Assembly: GCF_030315915.2 (NCBI RefSeq)
Contig: NZ_CP135990.1
Span: 1,550,001-1,614,000 of the forward strand
Length of the DNA stretch: 64,000 nt
Origin: Providencia zhijiangensis
GTDB lineage: Bacteria > Pseudomonadota > Gammaproteobacteria > Enterobacterales > Enterobacteriaceae
Reading direction: 5' to 3'
Numbering within the stretch: the first letter of the stretch is position 1; every line of letters begins with the position of its first letter. The notes below the pieces were generated by a model. It had not been told where the DNA came from and searched no databases. It was given only the letters and a program-made list of their open reading frames with translations. A program made the position numbers and the translations under genes. Below are positions 40,442 through 49,569 of the stretch, piece after piece.

Positions 40442-41493
40442 GTGAACCTCTAAAACAGCGTGTGGACTTTGCCGATAAAGCCGATAAGCCAACTATGGAA
40501 TCATTAAAACAAGCGCAAACTTTTGATGAAAAAGCGTTTGAAAAATTTGTACCGGTCGATATACAAGAAGAACAAGATAGCCAAGATGGCGAAGTTGAAA
40601 GTCTCATCAATGAAGCCTTAAAACCTAAACGCAGTTTCTGGCGCAAGCTAGTCGGTGCGGCGGCAGGTATTTTTGGGGTGAGTGTAGTCGCTCAATTAGG
40701 ACTTTGGATCCATCAATCATGGATAACTCAAGACTGGACCGCGTTAGGCACCGCAGCGGCGGGGGGCTTAATTGTGGTCGCTGGTGTGGGTTCAGTCATC
40801 GGCGAATGGCGTCGTTTGTATCGGCTCAGAGAACGTGCAGAGGAGCGTGATTTTGCACGTGAATTGCTTCATAGCCACGGCATGGGGCAGGGTAAAGCAT
40901 TCTGTGAAAAGCTCGCCAAACAGTCTGCATTACCGATGCAACACCCTGCAATTCAAAGCTGGCAAGCCACGGTTCACGATTCACATAATGACCGCGAGGT
41001 TATTGAACTGTATAGCAAATTAGTGCAACCGATTTTGGATGAGCAAGCACGTAAAGAGATCAGCCGTTCGTCGGCAGAGTCGGCCTTGATGATAGCGGTT
41101 AGTCCATTGGCAATTGTCGATATGGCATTTATTGCGTGGCGAAACATTCGTTTAATCAACCGTATTGCCGCCATTTATGGTATCGAATTGGGCTACTATA
41201 GTCGGATCCGCTTATTCCGTATGGTGCTGATTAATATAGCATTTGCAGGGGCATCTGAGCTTATTCGCGAGGTCGGAATGGATTGGCTATCGCAGGATAT
41301 TACCGCACGGTTATCGACACGTGCTGCGCAAGGAATTGGTGCAGGTCTTCTGACCGCTCGATTAGGTATTAAGGCGATGGAGTTATGCCGTCCATTACCT
41401 TGGATCGAAGACAAACCGAAATTAGGTGATTTTCGCCGTCAATTAATTGGCCAACTGAAAAATGCCATTCCCTCAAAAAAAGAGAATCCATAA
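40438..41493 (+). CDS. ycjF: YcjF, DUF697 inner membrane protein
   Basis: 351 residues (E. coli 353). Charged N-terminal third, two hydrophobic hairpin helices (about 78-120: [38 protein letters not shown]), then a DUF697 domain with a further hydrophobic segment ([31 protein letters not shown]). Psp-associated partner of YcjX; biochemical function unknown. Confidence 0.92.
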   Translation: MSEPLKQRVDFADKADKPTMESLKQAQTFDEKAFEKFVPVDIQEEQDSQDGEVESLINEALKPKRSFWRKLVGAAAGIFGVSVVAQLGLWIHQSWITQDWTALGTAAAGGLIVVAGVGSVIGEWRRLYRLRERAEERDFARELLHSHGMGQGKAFCEKLAKQSALPMQHPAIQSWQATVHDSHNDREVIELYSKLVQPILDEQARKEISRSSAESALMIAVSPLAIVDMAFIAWRNIRLINRIAAIYGIELGYYSRIRLFRMVLINIAFAGASELIREVGMDWLSQDITARLSTRAAQGIGAGLLTARLGIKAMELCRPLPWIEDKPKLGDFRRQLIGQLKNAIPSKKENP

Positions 41494-41506
41494 GCTGTAA
41501 ATTTTG

Positions 41507-41544
41507 CTGGCAGGATGAGTTGACAGTTTTAATTATCCTGCCAG
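41507..41544. repeat. Inverted repeat after ycjF
   Basis: Perfect 10-bp CTGGCAGGAT / ATCCTGCCAG with an 18-base loop. Position suggests a transcript end, but no T-run follows on either strand. Confidence 0.5.
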
Positions 41545-41636
41545 TTATGCCTAAAAGGGCAATTCCCTGTCGAATTAATCCACAATCCTCGAGTTAAAGA
41601 AAGAAATGCTGCTGATATTTATTAGAAACTAGACGA

Positions 41637-41656
41637 GTGTCAACAATATGTGACAC
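41637..41656. promoter_or_regulatory. Dyad upstream of tyrR
   Basis: GTGTCA-N8-TGACAC, a perfect 6-8-6 dyad 69 bases before the tyrR ATG. It does not fit the TyrR box TGTAAA-N6-TTTACA; possible operator of unknown owner. Confidence 0.35.
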
Positions 41657-41724
41657 GGCTCTGTATTACTGGCCTGTTTAACGCTAAAATATTAGCAATT
41701 ATGTTCTCTACAAAAGGTTTCATC

Positions 41725-43290
41725 ATGCGCCTCGAAGTGACCTGCCAAGACCGAATCGGTTTAACGCGTGAATTACTTGATCTTTTAGTCCTACAAAACA
41801 TTGACTTAAAAGGCATTGAAATTTCAGCTCAACGTCGAATTTACCTGAATTTTGCACCGGTAGATTTTCAGGTTTTCAGTACGTTAATGGCAGAGATCCG
41901 CCGTATAAACGGGGTAATTGATGTTCGCCGCATCTACTTTATGCCTTCCGAACGTGAGCATAAAGCGGTGTGGGCTTTACTGAATTCGTTCCCTGAGCCA
42001 GTTTTATCCATTGATAATAAACTGAATATTGAGCTGGTTAACCCAATGAGTTTGCAACTTTTTGGGGTTGATGAAACGAAAATCAAACAAAAATCCTTCT
42101 CCCAGTTAATCCCTAACCATGGTTTACATCGTTGGTTTGAACGTGAGTCTCCAGAACCATACACTGAACGAATTTCAGTCAAAGGCAGTGACTATTTAAT
42201 GCAGGTTACGCCAATTATTCTCGCCGATGAAGATGGAAAATCTCACTGCACAGGGGCGGTGATCTTACTCAAATCCGTGGCAATTCTTGAAAATCAACGT
42301 AAGCAAGTAGCTGAAGTTGATATTGAAAACCGTGGATTTAACCAGATTGTAGCGGTCAGTCCTGCGATGATCCAAGTCGTTGAACGTGCTAAACGTGTTG
42401 CTATGCTGGATGAGCCGTTATTGCTTGTCGGGGAAACCGGAACGGGTAAAGATATTCTGGCAAAAGCCTGCCATTTACACAGTGCTCGTGGCAATGCGCC
42501 ATTTTTAGGATTGAACTGTGCTTCTATGCCTGATGATGTCGTTGAAAGTGAATTATTTGGTTATGCAGCAGGGGCTTATCCAAATGCGATTGAAGGGAAA
42601 AAAGGCTTTTTTGAGCAAGCGAATGGCGGTACTGTCTTGCTGGATGAAATTGCTGAAATGTCCCCTCAAATGCAAATTAAACTATTACGTTTTCTGAACG
42701 ATGGAACTTTCAGACGTGTTGGCGAAGAACATGAAGTCAAAGTCAATGTACGGGTGATTTGTGCGACACAGAAGAACCTACCTGAGCTAGTGGAACAGAA
42801 AAAATTCCGTGAAGATCTCTATTACCGCTTGAATGTTATAACGCTCACGATCCCTCCATTAAGAGAGCGTAGTGAAGACATTAAACCGCTCACGAAAGTC
42901 TTTGTGTCTAATTTTGCCAAAGAATTGAACATTGATGAGCCAAAAATCTCACCAGCATTAATTGAATCACTCAGCTCTTATTATTGGCCGGGTAATGTTA
43001 GACAATTACGCAATGCGTTATATCAGGGACTATCTCAATTTAATGGCAATATTTTGGATGTTGATGATATCCAACTTCCTGATGCAGTTAACGCGCCTGC
43101 GATTGCTTTAGATACATTAAATGGGTCACTGGATGAAATAACCAAACGCTATGAAGCCTCGGTGTTGGCGAGATTATATCGTGATTATCCGAGTACGCGT
43201 AAATTGGCTAAACGTTTAGATATTTCTCATACCGCTATTGCGAACAAATTGCGAGAATACGGGCTCAGTACCAAGAAAGAGCAAGATTAA
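41725..43290 (+). CDS. tyrR: TyrR aromatic amino acid regulator
   Basis: 521 residues from ATG 41725, aligned with the E. coli start (MRLEV.C.DR.GLTRELLDLLV); E. coli has 513. Order: ACT domain (1-75), PAS domain (about 80-190), AAA+ core with Walker A GETGTGKD, Walker B GGTVLLDE, and a C-terminal helix-turn-helix (YPSTRKLAKRLDISHTAIANKLREYG). Controls aromatic amino acid synthesis and uptake. Between ELFGYA and EGKKGFFEQANGG this protein has GAYPNAI, where E. coli has a deletion of the GAFTGA loop. Activator/repressor with sigma-70. Confidence 0.95.
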   Translation: MRLEVTCQDRIGLTRELLDLLVLQNIDLKGIEISAQRRIYLNFAPVDFQVFSTLMAEIRRINGVIDVRRIYFMPSEREHKAVWALLNSFPEPVLSIDNKLNIELVNPMSLQLFGVDETKIKQKSFSQLIPNHGLHRWFERESPEPYTERISVKGSDYLMQVTPIILADEDGKSHCTGAVILLKSVAILENQRKQVAEVDIENRGFNQIVAVSPAMIQVVERAKRVAMLDEPLLLVGETGTGKDILAKACHLHSARGNAPFLGLNCASMPDDVVESELFGYAAGAYPNAIEGKKGFFEQANGGTVLLDEIAEMSPQMQIKLLRFLNDGTFRRVGEEHEVKVNVRVICATQKNLPELVEQKKFREDLYYRLNVITLTIPPLRERSEDIKPLTKVFVSNFAKELNIDEPKISPALIESLSSYYWPGNVRQLRNALYQGLSQFNGNILDVDDIQLPDAVNAPAIALDTLNGSLDEITKRYEASVLARLYRDYPSTRKLAKRLDISHTAIANKLREYGLSTKKEQD

Positions 43291-43291
43291 C

Positions 43292-43723
43292 ATGATAAAA
43301 AAGCTGTTTAAATTGTGTCTACTTAGCGTATTAATGAGTGTGAGTATTAGCGCTGTTGCACAAGAAAAACCAAATAATAAGTTGATTGATAAACTCTGTA
43401 AAAATGCAGAGCAATCCATGGAAGACGTGTATGAAAATGGCGCGCTGACTCAGTGTCATTTCCCTAATAGTTCGCTACTAAGCGCTTATCAAGAATATCG
43501 TAATCTGCTTGGTGATGATAAAAAGTTTTTAGAGGCTAAGTTAGAACCTAACAAAAACAAAGAAGTGATTTGCTCGGATGATAACTGTCAGTCGATTATT
43601 TATCGATGGAGCGGCGACAAAAAATTAGAAATTGAGCAAAGTTTTCCGGGGGGAGAAACTTACCTCCAATTTATTCAAGATAATAAAGAGACTTCGCTCG
43701 AAATAAGATATTTTCCTGACTAA
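43292..43723 (+). CDS. Unknown exported protein with four cysteines
   Basis: 143 residues from ATG 43292, one base after the tyrR stop, so probably co-transcribed. The N-terminal MIKKLFKLCLLSVLMSVSISAVAQ is a good signal peptide with cleavage after AVA. The mature part is hydrophilic and has four Cys (KLCKN, TQCHF, VICSD, DNCQS), the even number expected for two periplasmic disulfides. I do not recognise the family. The longer frame back to 43238 lies inside tyrR and is rejected. Confidence 0.7.
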   Translation: MIKKLFKLCLLSVLMSVSISAVAQEKPNNKLIDKLCKNAEQSMEDVYENGALTQCHFPNSSLLSAYQEYRNLLGDDKKFLEAKLEPNKNKEVICSDDNCQSIIYRWSGDKKLEIEQSFPGGETYLQFIQDNKETSLEIRYFPD

Positions 43724-43995
43724 CGCCCATTCAGTCACTATCAATAAAACAAGCCACATAAATAAGCTCATTTATTCCAAATCAGTTAAAAGAATGGAGT
43801 GAGCTTACTCGATTAAACTAAATTTACATATTTTTCATCGTAAAACGACGTCCTGATCATTGCGGGTTGGTTGTTTTTTCTGCTATAAAAATGGTGAGCA
43901 AAGCTTTAATTTTTAAATTAACGATAAAAAATGCTTAAGTCGTGCATTGATTATTAATATTAGCAACGCGGGTTTTATACCTTTAAGGAGTTGCA

Positions 43996-44370
43996 ATGGA
44001 ACAATTTACGATTAATTTTATTGTCAATTTCAAGCTACGTGAATATATGTCTAAATGTCACTATCAAGGTGATATGTTTGAATCCGCAAATACCGCCGCA
44101 GAACTTTATTTAATGAATAAGGCAGCTGCGAACTATTTAGCGAAAAAAAATCGTTTTACGTGGGATGTGTTAGTCAAAAATGGTGTTAAACCACGGGATT
44201 TGATTATCGATATTCTTACGTCTTGTTGCCCTGTGACCCAAGAGCAGGCTCAACGGGTATTAAGTACGTTGTCGCACTCGTTAGTGAGTATGATGAAGGA
44301 AAATATAATTTTTACGAATGTGGTCAACGCGAAAAATCACAAACCACTATTTTGGGCTTATGTTGATTAA
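43996..44370 (+). CDS. Unknown 124-residue protein
   Basis: Preceded by AAGGAG seven bases before the ATG, so translation is credible. The product is predicted mostly helical and cytosolic, with no signal peptide or membrane segment; four Cys, two adjacent (TSCCPV). A repeated pattern of Lys/Asn-rich loops (NYLAKKNRFTWDVLVKNGVKPRDLIIDIL) suggests a compact helical domain. Not recognised; lies between tyrR and tpx where E. coli has no counterpart. Confidence 0.65.
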   Translation: MEQFTINFIVNFKLREYMSKCHYQGDMFESANTAAELYLMNKAAANYLAKKNRFTWDVLVKNGVKPRDLIIDILTSCCPVTQEQAQRVLSTLSHSLVSMMKENIIFTNVVNAKNHKPLFWAYVD

Positions 44371-44409
44371 AAACATGATTGATAACCCCTCAACCCCTAT
44401 CAAATGAAG

Positions 44410-44440
44410 CCACAATCACCGAAAGCATCGGCGATTGTGG
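44410..44440 (-). terminator. tpx terminator
   Basis: CCACAATCACCGA / TCGGCGATTGTGG, 12 of 13 pairs with a short loop, just beyond the tpx stop and convergent with the unknown gene. Confidence 0.7.
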
Positions 44441-44457
44441 TTCATCATAATTTAAGA

Positions 44458-44958
44458 TTATTTCAGGCTATTTAGCGCATTATCATAATCAGGTTCTTCA
44501 GTAATTTCAGGCACTAATTGGCTGTAAATCACTTTGTCGTTCTCATCTAATACAACGACAGAACGAGCCGTTAAACCTTTTAATGGACCAGTGGTCATTT
44601 CAACGCCGTAATCTTGGGCAAAATCACTACGGAATGAAGATAATGTCACCACATTGTCTAAGCCTTCTGCACCACAAAAACGTGCTTGAGCAAAAGGTAA
44701 ATCAGCAGAGATACATAACACAACAGTGTTGTCTAAACCGTTGGCTAATTGATTGAATTTACGCACAGAAGCGGCGCAAACACCGGTATCTACGCTTGGG
44801 AAAATATTCAGAACTTTGCGCTTACCTTGGTAAGTATCTAAGGTTGCTTCACTTAAATCTTTAGCGACTAAAGTGAAAGGTTTAGCTTGTGAGCCCGCTT
44901 GTAAAAAAGTACCTGCAAGTGAAATGCTATTGCCTTTGAGTTTTACTGTCTGTGACAT
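44458..44958 (-). CDS. tpx: Thiol peroxidase Tpx
   Basis: 166 residues (E. coli 168). Atypical 2-Cys peroxiredoxin reducing lipid and alkyl hydroperoxides with thioredoxin. Peroxidatic Cys61 in [16 protein letters not shown] and resolving Cys95 in ARFCGAEGL fall on the E. coli positions. Periplasmic or cytosolic reports exist for the family; no signal peptide here. GGGAGAAAAACG lies before the ATG. Confidence 0.95.
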   Translation of the reverse strand: MSQTVKLKGNSISLAGTFLQAGSQAKPFTLVAKDLSEATLDTYQGKRKVLNIFPSVDTGVCAASVRKFNQLANGLDNTVVLCISADLPFAQARFCGAEGLDNVVTLSSFRSDFAQDYGVEMTTGPLKGLTARSVVVLDENDKVIYSQLVPEITEEPDYDNALNSLK

Positions 44959-45420
44959 TCGTTTTTCTCCCGTTTTATAGATTGAGTTACAGAAGATGAA
45001 AATATTAAATAATTTTTAAAATCAAATTATTACGTAATTTCACATTCCTAACTTTCTGTTTTTAAATCCTATTATTGACCGAATTGCATTGTTGCCTTCT
45101 CGGTGTGCTAAGTAAGAAGGTTGCGCTGCATTATACAAGTAATAAGCCCTATTAAGAGTTTATGTTTTTTATTATGTATCATCCTAAAATACCATATTCA
45201 ACGCGATAAAAAGAGCGCTTTGTGCCGTGTTTTACTTGTTATATGATGAAGCGAAAGCTAATTTTAAACTGACAATCAAGTCAATGAGTTATTCGCCTAT
45301 CACGGCTAATACCTTGGCATGTCAAATATCAATTTAGCAGTTTGTAATGGGTTAATTCATAAAAGCTTAGCGAATAACGCTGAGTAATCCTCTTTTTGAT
45401 TAATAGATAGAAATAATAAT
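44959..45420. other. tpx-mppA divergent intergenic region
   Basis: 462 bases with both promoters. An inverted repeat TTGCCTTCT / AGAAGGTTGC lies at about 45089-45123 with a 14-base loop. No ORF supported. Confidence 0.45.
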
Positions 45421-47043
45421 ATGCATAAACGTTCATTGACCTCTTTAGCTGTATTCATTTCATCACTTTTCCTTTCTACACCGGTTATCAGTGCTACGGT
45501 TCCTGCTGGTACTGTTTTATCCGAAAATCAAGAAGTTGTGCGCCATCTGAAAGATGAGCCAGCATCGTTAGACCCAATTAAATCTGTTGGACTGACTGAA
45601 GCTCAAGTGATGCGTGATTTGTTTGAAGGCTTAGTTAATCAAGATAATCATGGGAAGCCGATACCGGGTGTTGCACTAAATTGGCACACCGATGACAACC
45701 GTACTTGGATTTTTCAGTTACGCCCTGAAGCGTCATGGTCGAATGGCGAGCCTGTTACCGCTGATGATTTCGTTTACAGCTGGCGTCGTTTAGTCACGCC
45801 AACCAATACATCGCCATTTGCTTGGTTTGCAGCATTAGCAGGAATTAATAATGCGCAGGATATTATTGATGGTAAGTTGCCGCCAGAACAGTTAGGGGTG
45901 GAAGCTGTCGATAAACACACATTGAAAATTGTGTTAAATAAGCCAGTTCCTTATTTCCCGTCATTAACCGCAAATTTTAGCTTATTTCCGGTTCATCGCG
46001 GAACTATTGAACAATATGGAGCAGATTGGATTAAAGTCGGTAATTTGGTTGGAAACGGGGCATTTGAGCTGAATGACCGCGTTGTTAACGAGAAAATCGT
46101 ATTAACACCAAATCCGCACTATTGGGATCATAAAAATACAGTGATCACTAAAGTGACTTTTGTTCCCATCAACCAAGAATCTCATGCGACTAACCGCTAT
46201 TTAGCGGGGGATTTAGATATCACGGAATCCTTTCCAAAGCAGCGCTATCAAAAATTATTACAAGATATTCCTAACGAAGTTTTTACTCCGGATCAACTAG
46301 GTACCTATTACTACGCATTTAATACCCAGCGCGCGCCGACCAATGATGTCAGGGTTCGTCAGGCATTATCAATGGCAATTGACCGCCAATTGATTGCTAG
46401 CAAAGTCTTAGGGACAGGGGAAAAACCCGCGAATTATTTTACACCCGATGTGACAGCAGGTTTTAAGCCACAAAAAGGGCTGTATCAGACTCATAAACAG
46501 AAAGAGTTAGACCAACAAGCCAAAGCATTATTGAAACAAGCAGGGTACAGTGAAGCGCATCCTTTGGAATTGACGTTGCTGTATAACAGCTCAGAAAACC
46601 ATCAAAAAATTGCCATTGCGATTGCTTCTATGTGGAAGAAAAAACTCGGGGTACAAGTTAAATTAGTTAACCAAGAGTGGAAAACCTATATTGATAGCCG
46701 TAACACCGGAAATTTTGATGTGATCCGTGCTTCTTGGATTGGTGATTTTAATGAGCCATCGACATTCTTATCACTGCTAACTTCTCAACATAGTGGCAAT
46801 ATTCCTAAGTTTAATAGTCCGCAATATGACGCATTAATGACTTCAGCCAGTATTGAAACGAATGATGCGCAGCGTAATGTGTATTACAACCAAGCAGAAG
46901 CCATTATTGCAAAAGAAGCGCCAATTGCGCCAATTTATCAATATACGAATGCGCGCTTGATTAAACCGTGGTTAAAAGGTTATCCGATTGAAAATCCAGA
47001 GGATGTGGCATATAGCCATAGCTTCTATATGATTAAGCATTAG
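45421..47043 (+). CDS. mppA: OppA/MppA-type periplasmic peptide-binding protein
   Basis: 540 residues (E. coli MppA 537, OppA 543). Signal peptide MHKRSLTSLAVFISSLFLSTPVISA. SBP_bac_5 domain with VVRHLKDEPASLDPIKSVGLTEAQVMRDLFEGLV and TYYYAFNTQRAPTNDVRVRQALSMAIDRQ. MppA binds the murein tripeptide L-Ala-gamma-D-Glu-mDap and delivers it to OppBCDF; OppA binds general peptides. Position beside zntB and tpx, alone without permease genes, favours MppA, but paralogue choice is not proven by sequence. Confidence 0.82.
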   Translation: MHKRSLTSLAVFISSLFLSTPVISATVPAGTVLSENQEVVRHLKDEPASLDPIKSVGLTEAQVMRDLFEGLVNQDNHGKPIPGVALNWHTDDNRTWIFQLRPEASWSNGEPVTADDFVYSWRRLVTPTNTSPFAWFAALAGINNAQDIIDGKLPPEQLGVEAVDKHTLKIVLNKPVPYFPSLTANFSLFPVHRGTIEQYGADWIKVGNLVGNGAFELNDRVVNEKIVLTPNPHYWDHKNTVITKVTFVPINQESHATNRYLAGDLDITESFPKQRYQKLLQDIPNEVFTPDQLGTYYYAFNTQRAPTNDVRVRQALSMAIDRQLIASKVLGTGEKPANYFTPDVTAGFKPQKGLYQTHKQKELDQQAKALLKQAGYSEAHPLELTLLYNSSENHQKIAIAIASMWKKKLGVQVKLVNQEWKTYIDSRNTGNFDVIRASWIGDFNEPSTFLSLLTSQHSGNIPKFNSPQYDALMTSASIETNDAQRNVYYNQAEAIIAKEAPIAPIYQYTNARLIKPWLKGYPIENPEDVAYSHSFYMIKH

Positions 47044-47046
47044 AAT

Positions 47047-47082
47047 GAAATTTAGCCAGTGCAGATGTGCTGGTTAAATTTT
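47047..47082 (+). terminator. mppA terminator
   Basis: AAATTTAGCCAG / CTGGTTAAATTT stem a few bases after mppA with a short T-run. Confidence 0.65.
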
Positions 47083-47096
47083 GGGAGCCCCAAAAT

Positions 47097-47131
47097 AAAA
47101 AAAACTCCTTCCACTGGAGAGTCGGAAGGAG
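47097..47131 (-). terminator. Orphan minus-strand terminator
   Basis: CTCCTTCC / GGAAGGAG with inner ACT/AGT pairing; on the minus strand the hairpin is followed by eight T. No minus-strand gene is visible upstream of it, so it may end an unannotated small RNA or mppA antisense transcript. Confidence 0.6.
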
Positions 47132-47403
47132 GACCAAAAAGGAATAAACACTACAGAACTAATAATAGGAAAAAACTTTGCTGTTTTATTGCTAATTTGT
47201 GTCAATCAAATGGGATCTCTCTAGCAAAAATTGAGAAATTTCATTGGGCTATAAATTTTGCATAACATCTTATTTTACTGTTTTTATTTTCCTTTGCTTA
47301 ACACCTACTTAAACTTTGTATTTTGATTTTGTTATTGAAATCATTGCAATATTCCCTTTAATCAACTAAAAATACCTTACTTTTCAATTTAAGGAGATAT
47401 TGC

Positions 47404-48387
47404 ATGGCGTCGACCTATGGATCGCAATTTCAACACTCTAACCCCGTTCATGCCTTTCAGTTAGATGGAGACGGTGGTGTTCTTCCAATCGATTTAAATG
47501 CCACTGCAACACAGCAATCTCCATTTTGGCTGCATTACGATTATAAAAATAAAGAGACGTCTAGCTGGATCCAACAGACTGATTTGTTTAATGACCAAGT
47601 GAAATCGTCACTGACGGGTAAAATGAATCGTATGCGGATGGTGCGTATTGGTGATGGCGTTCTACTGACATTACAAACTCTGAATAACACGGCAGGACAA
47701 CGCCCTGAACAATTGGTGGCCTTTCGTATTTTTATGAATAGCCGTTTGATTGTTTCATGTCGTCATCGACGTGTTCACTCATTGGATTCTGTTATTGATG
47801 ATCTTAAAGAAGGCGTCGGTGCTCAGAGTACCGGTGAATGGCTTGCCGATGTCACCGATGCGATGACCGATGAAATTAGTGATTTCACCGATTCTCTTCA
47901 CGAGCGTCTTATTGAAATGGAAGACTTGATATTACATGGTGAAATTCCTGAGCGTGGGGAATTAGCGTTATTGCGTAAACAGATTATTGTCGTACGCCGT
48001 TATATGGCGCCGCAGCGGGATATGTTCTCTCGATTAACCGCTGAAAAATTATTATGGTTAGATGATAACGACAGACGTCGTTTACAAGAAATTTCAGACA
48101 GATTAGGGCGCTGTATTGAAGATTTAGATGGTTTTATTGCTCGTACTGCCATTATGTCTGATGAAATTACGAATATGATGACGGAAATGATGAATCGCCG
48201 AATTTATACCATGTCATTAATGGCGATGATATTTTTACCAACCACATTTTTAACTGGTTTATTTGGTGTGAACTTAGGGGGGATCCCCGGTAATGAATTT
48301 AAGTTTGCCTTCAGTGCGTTTTGTTTATTACTCGCCTGCTTAATCGCTACAGTATTTTGGTGGTTAAAAAGAAGTCGATGGCTATAA
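47404..48387 (+). CDS. zntB: Zinc transport protein ZntB (CorA family)
   Basis: 327 residues, the E. coli length. Large N-terminal cytosolic funnel, long helix, and two C-terminal transmembrane helices (IYTMSLMAMIFLPTTFLTGLF; FAFSAFCLLLACLIATVFWWL) flanking GVN, the ZntB variant of the CorA GMN motif. Pentameric Zn2+ transporter of the inner membrane. AAGGAGATATTGC precedes the ATG. Confidence 0.95.
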   Translation: MASTYGSQFQHSNPVHAFQLDGDGGVLPIDLNATATQQSPFWLHYDYKNKETSSWIQQTDLFNDQVKSSLTGKMNRMRMVRIGDGVLLTLQTLNNTAGQRPEQLVAFRIFMNSRLIVSCRHRRVHSLDSVIDDLKEGVGAQSTGEWLADVTDAMTDEISDFTDSLHERLIEMEDLILHGEIPERGELALLRKQIIVVRRYMAPQRDMFSRLTAEKLLWLDDNDRRRLQEISDRLGRCIEDLDGFIARTAIMSDEITNMMTEMMNRRIYTMSLMAMIFLPTTFLTGLFGVNLGGIPGNEFKFAFSAFCLLLACLIATVFWWLKRSRWL

Positions 48388-48421
48388 GAAAGGTGAATTG
48401 TTCTGGATAATGGGCGCTAGT

Positions 48422-48435
48422 TTGAGATAAATCAA
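48422..48435 (+). promoter_or_regulatory. FNR box of fnrS
   Basis: TTGAG-N4-ATCAA, one mismatch from TTGAT-N4-ATCAA, centred about 42 bases before the RNA start: the class II activation position. Confidence 0.85.
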
Positions 48436-48470
48436 TAAAGGGTATAGGGTTTTAAGGCAATATTACTCCC

Positions 48471-48594
48471 GCAGGTGAATGCAACGTTGAGCGATGAACG
48501 TTGTGCTCCATAATTGTAGTTTTTCTCATATTGAGTTCTTATACAGAATAATTGACCACTGTAATGCCGATGTATTTTACATCGGCTTTTTTTT
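48471..48594 (+). ncRNA. fnrS: FnrS anaerobically induced small RNA
   Basis: The 5' end GCAGGTGAATGCAACGT is identical to that of E. coli FnrS, followed by GAGCGATG...CGTTGTGCTCCATA with the same layout, a variable middle, and a terminator GCCGATGTA / TACATCGGC (48566-48586) with T8. About 124 bases. Same position (after zntB/ydaN, before ttcA) as in E. coli, but dbpA is missing between. Activated by FNR, it represses aerobic functions such as sodB and metabolic genes through Hfq. Confidence 0.94.
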
Positions 48595-48608
48595 GCATAA
48601 AATCTGAC

Positions 48609-48638
48609 GCTACCCCTGAATTTCTCCAGAGATAGCGG
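48609..48638 (-). terminator. ttcA terminator
   Basis: CGCTACC / GATAGCG-type stem (one G-T pair) with additional inner pairing, 17 bases downstream of ttcA on the minus strand; T-rich exit TCAGATTTT. Confidence 0.5.
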
Positions 48639-48654
48639 ATCAATTTTTATTATC

Positions 48655-49569
48655 TTACTTAACTTCAATCACATCTAAGCGCTCAGCACTGTAGTCTGGC
48701 TGATCATCTTCATCAATCATTGGCTGAGCAGGCAATTCTTCGCGGTCAAAAGCCATATCACCACCATTGATCACTGCATCACCATGTGAAATATTTTTAA
48801 AATCAAATAGTTCAGTATCACATAAGTGAGATGATACAACGTTTTGAGTTGCTCTAAACATGGTTTCAATACGTCCAGGGTAACGTTTATCCCAATCGCG
48901 CAGCATCTCTTTAATGACTTGGCGCTGTAAATTAGGCTGGGATCCACACAAGTTACAAGGAATGATAGGGAATCCTTTAGCTTCAGCAAAACGCTCAATA
49001 TCTTTTTCGCGGCAATAGGCCAGAGGGCGAATAACAATGTGTTTGCCATCGTCACTCATCAATTTTGGTGGCATACCTTTTAATTTACCGCCGTAGAACA
49101 TGTTTAAAAACAGGGTCTGCAAAATATCGTCGCGGTGATGGCCGAGTGCAATCTTGGTCGCGCCTAACTCTGTCGCGGTGCGATATAAGATACCGCGACG
49201 TAAACGAGAGCACAGGGAGCAAGTGGTTTTCCCTTCAGGAATTTTTTCTTTTACGATGCCATAGGTGTTTTCTTCGACAATTTTATACTCAACACCGAGT
49301 TCGTCTAAGTAAGCTGGCAAAATGTGTTCAGGGAAGCCCGGTTGTTTTTGGTCTAAGTTAACAGCGACCAAAGAGAATGAAATTGGGGCACTTTTTTGCA
49401 GGCTTTGCAAAATAGACAGCAGGGTATAGCTATCTTTTCCCCCAGACAGGCAGACCATGATACGGTCGCCTTCTTCGATCATATTAAAATCGGCGATGGC
49501 TTGCCCAACATCACGACGAATTCTTTTTTGGAGTTTGTTTAAGTTGTATTGTTCTTTCTGTGTATTCAT
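48655..49569 (-). CDS. ttcA: tRNA 2-thiocytidine biosynthesis protein TtcA
   Basis: 304 residues (E. coli 311). Thiolates C32 of certain tRNAs using an Fe-S cluster and ATP. PP-loop [11 protein letters not shown] (about 41-51), CxxC motifs [10 protein letters not shown] and the partner Cys in [14 protein letters not shown], and [14 protein letters not shown]. Acidic C-terminal tail ([17 protein letters not shown]). Cytosolic. Depends on SUF/ISC for its cluster. Confidence 0.94.
   Translation of the reverse strand: MNTQKEQYNLNKLQKRIRRDVGQAIADFNMIEEGDRIMVCLSGGKDSYTLLSILQSLQKSAPISFSLVAVNLDQKQPGFPEHILPAYLDELGVEYKIVEENTYGIVKEKIPEGKTTCSLCSRLRRGILYRTATELGATKIALGHHRDDILQTLFLNMFYGGKLKGMPPKLMSDDGKHIVIRPLAYCREKDIERFAEAKGFPIIPCNLCGSQPNLQRQVIKEMLRDWDKRYPGRIETMFRATQNVVSSHLCDTELFDFKNISHGDAVINGGDMAFDREELPAQPMIDEDDQPDYSAERLDVIEVK

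Larger units (their letters stand above)
47044..47403. other. mppA-zntB intergenic region
   Basis: 360 bases with two terminator hairpins at the left, the zntB promoter at the right. The open frame at 47059-47265 has low-complexity translation and no ribosome site. Confidence 0.5.

Noticed and set aside
43216..43419. Minus-strand ORF over the tyrR end
   Set aside because: Shadow of tyrR and of the signal peptide of the next gene.
47059..47265. 68-codon ORF after mppA
   Set aside because: Runs through a terminator hairpin, Lys/Asn-rich by composition only, no ribosome site.
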